47,877 nucleotides of DNA from Shewanella indica (GTDB taxonomy: Bacteria; Pseudomonadota; Gammaproteobacteria; Enterobacterales; Shewanellaceae): the NCBI RefSeq assembly GCF_002836975.1, contig NZ_NIJK01000040.1, positions 91,624-139,500 of the forward strand, given 5' to 3'. Each line of letters opens with the position of its first letter. Positions within the stretch are counted from its first letter, which is position 1. Of the stretch, positions 17,209-26,328 are shown piece after piece. The notes beneath the pieces were generated by a model that saw only the letters and a list, made by a program, of their open reading frames with translations, had not been told where the DNA came from and ran no database searches. Position numbers and translations under genes: made by a program.

Positions 17209-17306
17209 GTTGATGACTTTCGCAAACAATACGATTTAACTGGTCTCCTGACGTTGCGGCAACTGGATTGTTAGCCAGATAATCGTGACGCTTTTAGGAA
17301 ACGAAT

Positions 17307-17344
17307 AAAAAAGCACCTTAGGTAACAACCAAGGTGCTTTTTGT
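17307..17344. terminator. Bidirectional terminator between DUF423 and peptidase genes
   Basis: AAAAAGCACCTT and AAGGTGCTTTTT form a 12-bp stem around a GGTAACAACC-type loop, between convergent genes. Confidence 0.88.
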
Positions 17345-17388
17345 TATTTAAGCCACAGAGGTGTCTCTATGGCTTAGGTGAAGGCTTA

Positions 17389-19527
17389 TTAGAGCAGACC
17401 GCGACGCTTGAGTAGGGCATCGGTTGTAGGCTCCTGACCACGGAAGTTTTTGTAGGCTTCCATAGGTGGCACGCTGTTACCCACTTCGCGGATAGTCTTG
17501 CGATACTTCATACCGATATCCCGCTTGAGGCCGCCTTGGCTCTGCACATAGGCAAAGGCATCGGCCGCGAGGATTTCGCTCCACATATAGGCGTAGTAGC
17601 TGGCGCTGTAGCCACCCGGGAAGGCGTGGGCAAAGTAGGTTGATTTGTAACGTGGTGGCACGGCTTCAATATTCAGGCCGTGTTTTTCAAGCGCCTTGGC
17701 TTCAAATTCGGCCACATTTTGCAGCGGTGCATCCTTGTCCAGCGAATGCCATTCCATGTCTACCAGGGCGGCTGCCATATACTCCAGGGTGTCGAAGCCC
17801 TGGTTGAAACTGCGGGACTTCAGCAACTTGTCCAGCATCGCCTTGGGTAAAGGTTCACCGGTTTGGTAATGCTTGGCGTAGTTGGCCAACACTTGTGGAT
17901 GACCGGCCCAGTCCTCTTCGAAGGTGGATGGGAATTCGACAAAGTCACGGGATACTGCAGTACCGGACAGGCTAGGGTAAGTCACCTTGGAGAACATACC
18001 ATGAGTGCCATGGCCCAGCTCGTGGAACATGGTGGTTACTTCATCATAGCTGACGAAGGTGGCTTCGCCTTCAGGCGCCTTCTTGATGTTCATTACATTG
18101 ACCACCACAGGCTTTTCACCCTTGAGCAGGTTCTGACTGACGAAAGAGCTCATCCAGGCACCGCCACGCTTGCCTTCGCGGGCGAAATAGTCGCCGTAGA
18201 AGATGGCCATGCTGCTGCCATCGGCATCAAACATTTCCCAGGCTTTGACGTCAGGGTGATAAACCGGCAGATCCGGCCGAGGCTTGAAGGTCACCCCATA
18301 GAGTTGGTTGAGGGTAAAGAAGACGCCATCTTCCAACACCCGATTGAATTCAAAGTAAGGCTTGAGGCTGGCCTCATCCAGATCATACTTCTCCTGGCGC
18401 ACCAGCTCGGCGTAGAAGGCCCAGTCCCAAGGTTTGAGCTGGAAATTGCCACCTGTCTTGTCGATCATCGCCTGGATATCGGCGGCTTCTTTCTGGGTGT
18501 TGGCGACAACGGCCGGCACCATGGAGCCGAACATTTCATAGACGGCCTCGGGTGTCTTGGCCATCTGTGGGCTCAGGCGGTAGCTGGCCCAGTTATCAAA
18601 GCCCAGCAGGGCGGCACGCTCGGCGCGCAGCTGCGCCAGACGAGCCACCAGAGAGGCGGTTTCATTCTCACCTTCAAGACCGCGGTAGGCCGAGGCTTCC
18701 CAGATCTGCTTTCTCAGCTCTCGGTTTTTCAGCTGCGTCAGCACAGGCTGGCGAGTGGTGTTGGTGATGCTGATAAGGTATTGACCATCGAGACCGGCGG
18801 CCTCGGCATCGGCCGCGGCATTGCGAATGGCCGAGTCGGACAGACCCTCCAATTGGACGACGTCAGTCACAGTTACGGCAATCTCTTTGTTCATCCGCAT
18901 CAATCGTTGCTGGAATTCGTTCACCAGCTTGGACTGTTCTTCGTTCAGAGCACGGATCTGGGCTTTCTCGCTCTCGGTCAGCTTGGCGCCGGCGAGCACA
19001 AAGCGTTGGTGGTACACCTCAATAAGGCGCACTTCTTCGCTGCTCAGGTTCAGTTGCTGACGCTGGGAGTAGAGGCTGTCGATACGGGCAAACAGCTCTG
19101 GGTTGAGGTTGACGTTGTCTGAATGGGCCGCCATCTTGGGCGCCATTTCACCCTGAATTTTACGCAGTTCAGGGTTGGAGTTGGAGCTGGTCAGGTTATA
19201 GAAAACGCTTGAGGCGCGGTTTAGCAGTTCACCGGACTTTTCCAACGCCACGATAGTGTTGGCAAAAGTGGGTTTTTCTGGATTGTTGGCAATGGCCAGC
19301 ACTTCCTGGTAGTGCTCGGCGATACCGGCTTCCAGCGCAGGCTTGAAGTGTTCATCTTTGATTAGCCGAAAATCCGGAGCCTGATATTGCAAGGTGCTCT
19401 TGGCAAAAAGTGGGTTGTTTTGGGTGGCTTCAGCACTTGTCAGATTGGTATCCTGAGGCGTGTGGGTACTGCAGCCAGAAATAGCCAGAGTGGCGCCAAC
19501 GGCCAGCGCCAGAAGAGATTTTCGCAT
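17389..19527 (-). CDS. dcp: M3 family oligopeptidase, outer-membrane/periplasmic lipoprotein (Dcp-like)
   Basis: A zinc metallopeptidase of the M3A group (peptidyl-dipeptidase Dcp / oligopeptidase A), which trims short peptides. The 712-aa protein has HELGH at 502-506 within TMFHELGHGTHG, and the downstream Glu ligand is in FVEFPSTFEEDW. Unlike cytoplasmic E. coli Dcp, this one starts with a lipoprotein signal: LAISGC puts the lipidated Cys at 19. It should therefore act outside the inner membrane. I chose the ATG at 19525-19527, which has GGAAG eight bases upstream; an ATG 15 bases earlier is possible. Monocistronic by context. Confidence 0.92.
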   Translation of the reverse strand: MRKSLLALAVGATLAISGCSTHTPQDTNLTSAEATQNNPLFAKSTLQYQAPDFRLIKDEHFKPALEAGIAEHYQEVLAIANNPEKPTFANTIVALEKSGELLNRASSVFYNLTSSNSNPELRKIQGEMAPKMAAHSDNVNLNPELFARIDSLYSQRQQLNLSSEEVRLIEVYHQRFVLAGAKLTESEKAQIRALNEEQSKLVNEFQQRLMRMNKEIAVTVTDVVQLEGLSDSAIRNAAADAEAAGLDGQYLISITNTTRQPVLTQLKNRELRKQIWEASAYRGLEGENETASLVARLAQLRAERAALLGFDNWASYRLSPQMAKTPEAVYEMFGSMVPAVVANTQKEAADIQAMIDKTGGNFQLKPWDWAFYAELVRQEKYDLDEASLKPYFEFNRVLEDGVFFTLNQLYGVTFKPRPDLPVYHPDVKAWEMFDADGSSMAIFYGDYFAREGKRGGAWMSSFVSQNLLKGEKPVVVNVMNIKKAPEGEATFVSYDEVTTMFHELGHGTHGMFSKVTYPSLSGTAVSRDFVEFPSTFEEDWAGHPQVLANYAKHYQTGEPLPKAMLDKLLKSRSFNQGFDTLEYMAAALVDMEWHSLDKDAPLQNVAEFEAKALEKHGLNIEAVPPRYKSTYFAHAFPGGYSASYYAYMWSEILAADAFAYVQSQGGLKRDIGMKYRKTIREVGNSVPPMEAYKNFRGQEPTTDALLKRRGLL

Positions 19528-19800
19528 TGATATGACTTCCATCTTTAGTTATGAGTTTTTTAGCGCAATTTAGCACTTGTTGCTTAAAAGTGGCTGAATT
19601 TGATGATTATAGCCTACCTAATCCGGATGTTTATATGCCAGAGGCTGATTGAGATAGAAGTGTAACAAATTGATTTTAATGAGTAGATTTAGTGAATGCT
19701 GAATCAATTCCCAAGTTTGGCCGCAAGGGGCACGCGTCCTGTATTTATGTGGTAAAAAGTGTAAAATTGCGGCCGGAATTTTTCTCAGGGGAGAGCCGTT

Positions 19801-20379
19801 TTGGCGCAACTTTATTTCTACTATTCGGCGATGAATGCCGGAAAATCCACCTCTTTACTGCAGTCATCCTATAACTATCGTGAACGCGGCATGCACACCC
19901 TGGTGATGACCCCGGCGATAGATGACCGTTTTGGCGTGGGAAAGGTCGCCTCCAGGATAGGTATTGAATGTGATGCACGCATTTTTGCCCATGACGATAA
20001 TCTACTTGAGATGATCCGCGCCGAACATGAGCGCCAACCTTTGCACTGCGTGCTGTTTGATGAATCCCAGTTCCTCAGTAAAGAGCAGGTCAAGCAGCTG
20101 GCTTATGTGGTCGACATTCTGGATATTCCCGTACTCTGTTACGGTTTGCGTACCGATTTCCAGGGCGAACTGTTTGTCGGCAGCCAGTACCTGTTGGCCT
20201 GGGCCGATAAGCTGGTAGAGCTGAAAACCATCTGTCACTGTGGTCGCAAGGCCAATATGGTGATCCGTCGTGACGGTTCAGGCAACCCGGTACGAGAAGG
20301 TGAACAGGTAGCCATAGGTGGCAACGAGAGTTATGAGTCTGTATGTCGCAAGCATTATCGCGAACTGATTTGGGATTGA
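19801..20379 (+). CDS. tdk: Thymidine kinase
   Basis: Tdk phosphorylates thymidine to dTMP with ATP, the salvage route for thymidine. The 192-aa type II enzyme has the P-loop SAMNAGKST (9-17), the Mg-binding FDESQF, and a zinc-binding lobe with CHCGRKA and a later CRKH (the usual four Cys). The start is TTG at 19801, with AGGGGAGA six bases upstream; homologues begin [17 protein letters not shown], so no later start fits. This is one of three TTG starts in the window. Confidence 0.96.
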   Translation: MAQLYFYYSAMNAGKSTSLLQSSYNYRERGMHTLVMTPAIDDRFGVGKVASRIGIECDARIFAHDDNLLEMIRAEHERQPLHCVLFDESQFLSKEQVKQLAYVVDILDIPVLCYGLRTDFQGELFVGSQYLLAWADKLVELKTICHCGRKANMVIRRDGSGNPVREGEQVAIGGNESYESVCRKHYRELIWD

Positions 20380-20457
20380 TGCCAAGACGCAGTATTTGAA
20401 AACTCGAAAGATACAAATTTAATCGCGAAAAGCCAAAGATATAAAGAAAGGAAGCTT

Positions 20458-21468
20458 ATGTCGTCCAGTTCTCTCATCGTAAATCGTCTATGCTGGCGGG
20501 TGTTGCCGGGTTTATTGTTGAGTCTGTCACTGGGCTCAAGCCTGTTGCAACATGCTGTCGCCGGGCAGAAAGTGCCAAACTCAGAAATTAAAGTGATTCA
20601 AAAGCTTATTTTTGAAAGGAAGATGGCAGAGGCGGCGCCCAGACTGGATGCGGCCATAGCAAATTACCCGGACTCCGCTCGGCTGGCATTTTTGCTTGGG
20701 CAGCTTTATTACTTCAGCAATCTCCCCAATTACCCCAAGGCGGTGGCGGCCTATGACAAGGCCGAGTCCGCGCTGTCCAAGGACTCTGAGCTGTATTTTT
20801 TCCGCGCCGCAGCCAAGGCTCAGGTGCTGTCTACTTATTCCCAGCGCCTGCGTCCGGACTATGCCGGCGCACTGGCCGATTACCGCAAAGCTCAGGCTTT
20901 GGGATCGGAGCGGGATCTCAGGTTGGATATTGCCAGGACACTCTATGAAACCCGGGACTATCCGGCGGCGCTGGAGCAGATAAACCGCTATCTCAATAAC
21001 CAGCCTCAGCTTTGGGCCGATGGCCAGATGCTTAAAGGCAATATCCTGGCACAAATGGGCCAGCATGAGGCAGCGCTCAAGAGTTATCAACGCGCTGCGA
21101 GGCAGTATGACTATCTGGATAAGCTGCAGTTCTATCAGGCTGTCAGCTTGCGGGCGTTGGGACAATCTGATGAGGCTATGGCGCAGCTCGATAAGGGATT
21201 AAAGCGTCAGGGCCGTGCGTATTTTCAGCTTGTCTATCTCAAAGCCATGCTGAGCTATGAGCAGAAACAATACCAAGAGGCGGCCCTGTTGTACCAACAG
21301 CTGATTGAAAGGCGCCGGGACTGGGCCTTACCCTTACTCGGCTATTACAACAGCTTAAGCCAGATGGGTGAGGGACCCATCAGCATCAGCCATATACTGG
21401 ATTTGGCACTCAAGCTCGACCCCGAGGTGGTGATCCACTTTCATCAGCAGGATCTGTTGCGACTGTAA
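20458..21468 (+). CDS. Exported tetratricopeptide-repeat protein
   Basis: A 336-aa protein with a Sec signal peptide (hydrophobic core LPGLLLSLSLGSSLL, cleavage probably near HAVAG, residues 32-36). The rest is helical repeats of TPR type, for example YPKAVAAYDKAESAL, YAGALADYRKAQAL and HEAALKSYQRAARQY. About seven repeats are spread over 50-320. TPRs bind proteins, so this is likely a periplasmic scaffold, but no partner is evident. AAGGAAG precedes the ATG. It is 78 bp after tdk and converges with the FUSC gene. Confidence 0.8.
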   Translation: MSSSSLIVNRLCWRVLPGLLLSLSLGSSLLQHAVAGQKVPNSEIKVIQKLIFERKMAEAAPRLDAAIANYPDSARLAFLLGQLYYFSNLPNYPKAVAAYDKAESALSKDSELYFFRAAAKAQVLSTYSQRLRPDYAGALADYRKAQALGSERDLRLDIARTLYETRDYPAALEQINRYLNNQPQLWADGQMLKGNILAQMGQHEAALKSYQRAARQYDYLDKLQFYQAVSLRALGQSDEAMAQLDKGLKRQGRAYFQLVYLKAMLSYEQKQYQEAALLYQQLIERRRDWALPLLGYYNSLSQMGEGPISISHILDLALKLDPEVVIHFHQQDLLRL

Positions 21469-21486
21469 CGCCCGGCAATTGACGGG

Positions 21487-22602
21487 TTAATCGGGAATAT
21501 CCAACTGGCGCTGGGAAGATGCTTTGCGCTTATAGGCCAGATCCAGGCTGGCCAGCTCGCCATGAATGGCCAGCAGTGCCTGGGCCAGTTGATAGATAAG
21601 CCAGCTGTAACCGCTGAGCGCAAAGTCTTGATGGGCCGCTTCCGGCGAGTCGTCGCTCGGCTCAGATGGCAGTTGCTTTAGTAGCTGTTGCTGCAATTGA
21701 TAACCAAGTCCCAGGGGGAGTTTGGGACAGTCGGGTGTGTTGCCGGCCACATAGTCTGCCAGATAGGCGAACTCTCGCTGTAGCCCACTGGCCACCTGTT
21801 TGACTCTGGCGTAAGCCGCATCTTCTTCGGCCTTCCAGCGGGTGAGCAGTAGCAGCTCCAAAAGAGTGATCACCCTTATCTGTTTGTTGGCCAGCTCGGT
21901 CAGAGTAGCGGCCTCTTTCTTTAATGTTTGGCTTTCCCATTCCAGCGAAAAAAGCAGCTTTTTCTGCGCCAGCACCGCCTTCATTGCCGTCTCCAGCGAT
22001 TTACGGGCATTTTCCGGCTCTTCCTGGCCGGCATTGAGATGTTGTTCCAGTACTTGGGTCATGATTTTCAGTGAGCTTGCCAGCTGTGCCCGCCAGTCTT
22101 GTTTGGCCTTGATTGGCAATACAAACAGGGAGACCAGCACGGCAATCACGCATCCGATAAGAATATTGGCGGTACGCCACAGAGCTTCCGAGGTGTCGTG
22201 GTTGGCGTCACCTATCACTATAATCATGGTGAATCCCGCCACCAGATAGGCATAGCTGTAACGGCCGGCGTTGAGATAACAGACTATGCTGACCCCGAGG
22301 ATCAGCAACCCCATCAGATCCCAATAGCCATTCATCAAGATCACCAATGAGACCCCGTAAGCCGAGCCCAGGCAGGTGCCTATGGCCCGCTGCAGTGATT
22401 TTTCGATAGCGCCGCCCACTTGTGGCAGGCCCATCATGATGATCACTATGGTGACCATGCTCCAGACAAAGTGAGGCAGGGACCAGATGGCGTTGATGGC
22501 GGCGGCAATAAACAGCGCCAAGGCCAGTTTTACCGTGTGTACGGCACGGGAATGGCGGTAGATAAAATCGGCGAAGGCGGAGGCTCTGGCAAACAGGGGC
22601 AT
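21487..22602 (-). CDS. FUSC-family inner-membrane protein
   Basis: A 371-aa protein of the FUSC (fusaric acid resistance-like) group, related to the membrane part of YccS/YhfK/AaeB. Six hydrophobic segments occupy about 20-170 (VKLALALFIAAAINAIW, MVTIVIIMMGLPQVGGAIEK, the conserved RAIGTCLGSAYG). A soluble, helical C-terminal half follows (170-371). AaeB-type proteins export aromatic acids, but the present protein has only one membrane half and no membrane-fusion partner nearby, so transport is only inferred. A CRP-type palindrome lies ~127 bp upstream. Confidence 0.85.
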   Translation of the reverse strand: MPLFARASAFADFIYRHSRAVHTVKLALALFIAAAINAIWSLPHFVWSMVTIVIIMMGLPQVGGAIEKSLQRAIGTCLGSAYGVSLVILMNGYWDLMGLLILGVSIVCYLNAGRYSYAYLVAGFTMIIVIGDANHDTSEALWRTANILIGCVIAVLVSLFVLPIKAKQDWRAQLASSLKIMTQVLEQHLNAGQEEPENARKSLETAMKAVLAQKKLLFSLEWESQTLKKEAATLTELANKQIRVITLLELLLLTRWKAEEDAAYARVKQVASGLQREFAYLADYVAGNTPDCPKLPLGLGYQLQQQLLKQLPSEPSDDSPEAAHQDFALSGYSWLIYQLAQALLAIHGELASLDLAYKRKASSQRQLDIPD

Positions 22603-22728
22603 GGCAGTGTCTCAAAAATATGTGGTTGACCGTCAGCATCAATTATGCCAGAGATGTGCAGTGATAGCGTCTCGGGTATGAGCTAAAGATGCAAACTGGG
22701 AAGCTGAATTAGCGGCGGATAATATGGT

Positions 22729-22744
22729 TGTGAACTGGGTCACA
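22729..22744. promoter_or_regulatory. CRP-type binding site upstream of the FUSC gene
   Basis: TGTGAACTGGGTCACA has both perfect CRP half-sites (TGTGA and TCACA) with the standard 6-bp spacer. It lies 127 bp upstream of the FUSC start and downstream of the isoprenylcysteine-methyltransferase-like gene, so the FUSC gene is the likely target. Binding is not shown. Confidence 0.6.
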
Positions 22745-22807
22745 GCCATAGTGCTTTGTGAGCAAGAATCTTAGGGGCAGCTATGCTTTCCTTCGCCAAA
22801 TAAGCGG

Positions 22808-23269
22808 CTAAATCCAGCGTCTGACTTTTTGACAATACAAGCGGTAGCTGTCACCAAAGAGTTGCTGCATTGCCCTTTCTTCCGGAAGGATCTGAAAGCG
22901 TTGCAAATAGGCAACAAAAAGGGCGATTAAAAACAGTACCCATAGGCAGTTGAGAAAGACGGCCTGTGCCAGCAGCAAGAATACAAACCCCAGGTACATG
23001 GGGTTGCGTGAGCAGCGGTAAATACCTGAGGTCACAAAGGCCGAACTCTGTTCGGGCACCCTGGGATCCGGCGTGGTTCCATGGCGTTTGAAGCTCAGTA
23101 CTCCAGCCAAAGGAATAACCAGCCCAGCAGTTAACAGAGAAACAGCGAGCCCCAAACTAAAGGTCGGATGCAGGTTTGAAGAAGGCAAATAATAGGATGT
23201 TAGCTGCAACAGTAGCGCAAACAGCAGCAAGAGCGCCAGGGGCGGCAGTTTCTTTTCCAGTCCGGACAT
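22808..23269 (-). CDS. Isoprenylcysteine carboxyl methyltransferase-like membrane protein
   Basis: A 153-aa integral membrane protein of the ICMT/phospholipid methyltransferase-like superfamily. Four hydrophobic segments are visible. The conserved catalytic region SGIYRCSRNPMYLGF, with its RNPMY-type signature, is intact, and the C-terminal LPEERAMQQLFGDSYRLY motif binds S-adenosylmethionine. Bacterial members methylate unknown small or lipid substrates. No clear ribosome binding site precedes the ATG. It is on the same strand as the FUSC gene, ~205 bp upstream. Confidence 0.85.
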   Translation of the reverse strand: MSGLEKKLPPLALLLLFALLLQLTSYYLPSSNLHPTFSLGLAVSLLTAGLVIPLAGVLSFKRHGTTPDPRVPEQSSAFVTSGIYRCSRNPMYLGFVFLLLAQAVFLNCLWVLFLIALFVAYLQRFQILPEERAMQQLFGDSYRLYCQKVRRWI

Positions 23270-23428
23270 GAATTACGCGGTTTTGAGTATTAGGTATCGG
23301 TTAAGATGACATGGGCAAGGTACTGAATACAAGGGTCATACCATTGGTTATTCCGCTTTGGGCGCTGCCGCGTTCTGTGCTTTGTGCCGAAACCTGTCAG
23401 TTTGCAAGTCGATTTGATTGTGGCGATA

Positions 23429-23456
23429 AAAGACCCGGCCAGGTGACCGGGTCTTG
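23429..23456 (-). terminator. Intrinsic terminator after the aldehyde dehydrogenase gene
   Basis: On the minus strand AAGACCCGG and CCGGGTCTT form a stem followed by TTAT, 28 nt past the stop. Confidence 0.78.
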
Positions 23457-23483
23457 ATCTAATCAAGTATGCTTCAAGCGAGA

Positions 23484-24875
23484 TCAGAAGGGGGCGTTGA
23501 TATCCACCACGTTGATCAGCTTGTGGTTAACGAACTCTTTCAATCCGAGGTCTATCAACTCACGACCATAGCCGGAGCGGCGGATACCGCCAAAGGGCAA
23601 ATCAGCCTTAACCATGGTGGGATGGTTCACAAACATCATCCCGGTAGAGACTTGCTTGGCTACCGCCAGACCGCGTTGTTCATCGGCGGTGAACACAGAG
23701 CCACCGAGGCCGAAGGGCGAGTCGTTGGCAATGGCAATCGCTTCCTGTTCATCCTTGGCTTTAAGGATCATTGAGACAGGTCCGAAGAACTCCCAATAGT
23801 AAGCCGGGTTGTCCGGGGTCACATTGGTAAGTATGGTTGGCTGTACAAAAGCGCCTTGCTCCGGCACTTTGGGGCCAACTTCGGTGGCTGTGGCACCATG
23901 CTCAACCGCTTCACGAATTTTCTGTTTCACTTCATCGGCAGCACCCTGGGAAGACAGAGGTGCCAGAGTCGTATTAGGATCCATAGGATCACCGGCTTTA
24001 AGCGCGGCTACGCCTTTGGTATAGCCTTCCATAAACTTGTCGTAGATGGCTTCCACCAGGATCATCCGTTTGGATGAAACACACACCTGACCGGCGTTCC
24101 AGTGACGGCCAAATACCGCCCAATCTATGGTTTTCTCAAGCTCGGCATCTTCCAGCACGATAAAGGCGTCAGAGCCGCCCAGTTCCAGGGTGGATTTTTT
24201 CAGTGCCTTACCGGCCTGAGAGGCAATAACGGCGCCTGCACCTTCAGAGCCGGTCAGTGCCACGCCATGTACCTTGGGTGAGTTGATGATCTGCTCGACT
24301 TGATCCCGGGTTGCATACAGGTTCTGGAAGGCACCCTGTGGCAGGCCGGCATCCCGCATCAGGCTCTCGAAAGCGGCGGCGCACTGAGGCACATTGGAAG
24401 CGTGTTTCAGCAGCAGGGTGTTGCCGGCAGAAAGTTGCGGTGCCAGGATCCTGGCTATCTGGTAATAGGGGAAGTTCCAGGGTTCAATAGCCAGTAAGAC
24501 CCCAAGAGGTTCATTGACCAGCAGCGCTTCCCCTTCGGCGGGATCGGCCACCGGCAGTTTCTGTGGTGCCAGCAGTCTCTCGGCATGCTGGGCATAGTAT
24601 TCGAGGATCTGCGCCGACAGTTCGACTTCAGCTTCGGCCTCTCCAATGACTTTACCCATTTCCAGGGTCAGCAGTTCGGCGTAACGGCGCTTGCTGTCTC
24701 TGAGCAGCGCTGCAGCCCGATTGAGTATTTCAGCTTTGTCGGCAAAAGAGGTATTGCGCCAACTCAAAAAGGCCTGGTGGGCCGACTCAATTGCCTCAGT
24801 GACTTCGGCGTCAGTGGCATTGGGAAATTGTTTGATGAGCTCTCCCGTGAAGGGATTGATCGTTGCATATGCCAT
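23484..24875 (-). CDS. NAD(P)-dependent aldehyde dehydrogenase, succinate-semialdehyde dehydrogenase-like
   Basis: A 463-aa member of the aldehyde dehydrogenase superfamily, closest by pattern to E. coli Sad/YneI (462 aa), which oxidises succinate semialdehyde. The catalytic Glu is at 231 (LELGGSD), the nucleophile Cys at 265 (GQVCVSSKR), and the oxyanion Asn is in EPWNFPYYQ. I chose the ATG at 24873-24875, which has GGGAGG six bases upstream; a start 42 bases earlier is not supported. The exact substrate is inferred. A CRP-like half-palindrome is ~150 bp upstream. gldA lies upstream on the same strand but is 340 bp away with a hairpin between, so it is probably a separate unit. Confidence 0.9.
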   Translation of the reverse strand: MAYATINPFTGELIKQFPNATDAEVTEAIESAHQAFLSWRNTSFADKAEILNRAAALLRDSKRRYAELLTLEMGKVIGEAEAEVELSAQILEYYAQHAERLLAPQKLPVADPAEGEALLVNEPLGVLLAIEPWNFPYYQIARILAPQLSAGNTLLLKHASNVPQCAAAFESLMRDAGLPQGAFQNLYATRDQVEQIINSPKVHGVALTGSEGAGAVIASQAGKALKKSTLELGGSDAFIVLEDAELEKTIDWAVFGRHWNAGQVCVSSKRMILVEAIYDKFMEGYTKGVAALKAGDPMDPNTTLAPLSSQGAADEVKQKIREAVEHGATATEVGPKVPEQGAFVQPTILTNVTPDNPAYYWEFFGPVSMILKAKDEQEAIAIANDSPFGLGGSVFTADEQRGLAVAKQVSTGMMFVNHPTMVKADLPFGGIRRSGYGRELIDLGLKEFVNHKLINVVDINAPF

Positions 24876-25023
24876 GTGTTCCTCCCAGCGTTGCAAGTAA
24901 TAGGGTATTGACGCCAACTCCTGGCATCGGGTGAAAATGTTTGAAGTTATCGTGGGTTCTGCCCCTCAGAGGTGAGTGGCAAAAAAAGCTCAAACCTTTC
25001 TACGCTTTAAATGGCGATGTTTG

Positions 25024-25039
25024 TGTGATCTCGGTCACG
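25024..25039. promoter_or_regulatory. CRP-like site upstream of the aldehyde dehydrogenase gene
   Basis: TGTGATCTCGGTCACG has one perfect half (TGTGA), a 6-bp spacer and a second half with one mismatch (TCACG). It is ~150 bp upstream of the start codon. Confidence 0.45.
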
Positions 25040-25172
25040 TCGGCAGTCTGATGTCTATCGGTTGGTGATTTTTAGTCCTTTCTTGTTAGTTCTTTGTTTT
25101 TAAAAAGCTTAAAAACAGCAGAGGTTAACAAAAGTGCAACTTATCGCCTTGATCTTGCGTGAGGAAAGATGC

Positions 25173-25198
25173 AACCCCTCTCTTTCGGGAGAGGGGTT
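25173..25198 (-). terminator. Hairpin after gldA, probable terminator
   Basis: A long GC-rich stem (AACCCCTCTC and GGGAGAGGGGTT around TTTC) lies ~17 nt past the gldA stop. It lacks a good T tract in either direction, so it may be a weak terminator or a 3' stabilising hairpin. Confidence 0.5.
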
Positions 25199-25215
25199 GT
25201 GCTGTTTGTATATCG

Positions 25216-26328
25216 TCAGTTTCGGTGACTATAGCGCTCGGCCATGGCGTTGGCTGCGATCATCGCCTGATAAACATCATCGGCACTGACCGCCATAGGC
25301 ATATTGCCCATGGTATCGCCTTCGGCACAGGCAATTTCGGCAACTTTACGCCACTCCTCCTCACGGAAGCGTTTTAGCCCCATATCCGCCAAAGTCAGCG
25401 GCAAACCTGCGGTTTTAATGATGCGGACAACATTGTCGATTTCGCTCTGTGGGGCGTTTTCCAGCACCAGCTGGGTCAAGAGGCCAAAGACCACCTTTTC
25501 GCCATGCTGGGCACCATGCAGCTCGGCAACCGCCGACATGCCGTTATTGACGGCGTGCGCTGCCGCAAGGCCACCGGCTTCGGCACCAACACCGCTTAAA
25601 TAGATGGTTGCCTCTATGGTTTGCTCCAGCGCCGGGGTCACTATCTTGTTGTTTACCGCATCCATAGCGGCGGCCACGTTTTCACTCAGCAATTGATAGC
25701 ACAGTTGTGCCAGACCAAGACCGGTACGCGAAGGTTTTTTCAGCACCAGGTTGACACCATCGGCTTGATAACAGGCCCTGGCTTCAAAGTAGGTGGCCAG
25801 AGCGTCGCCTATGCCTGCAGCAAAGAAACGCGCCGGCGCGGCGGCGATGATGCTGGTGTCGGCAATCACGGCATCCGGATTCTGTGGCAGGAACAGATAG
25901 CGTTCAAATTCACCCGCTTCGGTATAAATCACTGATAAAGCCGTACAGGGTGCATCGGTTGACGCTATGGTGGGGTACAGGACAACAGGGTACTTAAGGT
26001 GGAAGGCAACGGCCTTGGCGGCATCCAGTGTCTTACCGCCGCCGACACCGACAATGACGTTGGCGTGGGCCTGTTCAGCCAGGGCGACAAGACGCTGGAT
26101 CTCGACTTCGCTGCACTCGTAGTTGAATTTTTCCAGTTGGTTGTTGATGCCGTTTTGCTCAAGCCCCGTCAGGGCTTCGTCCTCAAGCCTGCTGAGAATA
26201 AACTCATCGGCGATAATAAAAGCATTGTCGCCGAAGTCATGCACATATTCGTGCATTTGCGACAATAAGCCTTTGCCAATAATGAACTTTTTGGGAGATG
26301 TGACGGTACGTGGAACTGCTGTACTCAT
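25216..26328 (-). CDS. gldA: Glycerol dehydrogenase
   Basis: An NAD-dependent iron/zinc-type alcohol dehydrogenase that oxidises glycerol to dihydroxyacetone. The 370 aa are close to E. coli GldA (367). The NAD loop GVGGGKT is at 94-100, and the metal ligands are Asp175 (GIGDALATYF), His258 (AAAHAVNNG) and His275 (AQHGEKVV). GGAGG lies four bases before the ATG. It is monocistronic. Members of this family also reduce small ketones and aldehydes such as methylglyoxal, so the physiological substrate may differ. Confidence 0.94.
   Translation of the reverse strand: MSTAVPRTVTSPKKFIIGKGLLSQMHEYVHDFGDNAFIIADEFILSRLEDEALTGLEQNGINNQLEKFNYECSEVEIQRLVALAEQAHANVIVGVGGGKTLDAAKAVAFHLKYPVVLYPTIASTDAPCTALSVIYTEAGEFERYLFLPQNPDAVIADTSIIAAAPARFFAAGIGDALATYFEARACYQADGVNLVLKKPSRTGLGLAQLCYQLLSENVAAAMDAVNNKIVTPALEQTIEATIYLSGVGAEAGGLAAAHAVNNGMSAVAELHGAQHGEKVVFGLLTQLVLENAPQSEIDNVVRIIKTAGLPLTLADMGLKRFREEEWRKVAEIACAEGDTMGNMPMAVSADDVYQAMIAANAMAERYSHRN

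Larger units (their letters stand above)
24876..25215. other. Intergenic region between aldehyde dehydrogenase and gldA genes
   Basis: This 340-bp stretch holds no gene. It contains a CRP-like site (25024-25039), an AT-rich patch around 25070-25130 that is likely promoter DNA for the aldehyde dehydrogenase gene, and a strong hairpin after gldA (25173-25198). Confidence 0.6.

Noticed and set aside
17863..19122. 419-codon open frame on the plus strand
   Set aside because: It is the complement of the M3 peptidase gene; its composition (many His, Gly, Gln) reflects the other strand, and it has no ribosome binding site.
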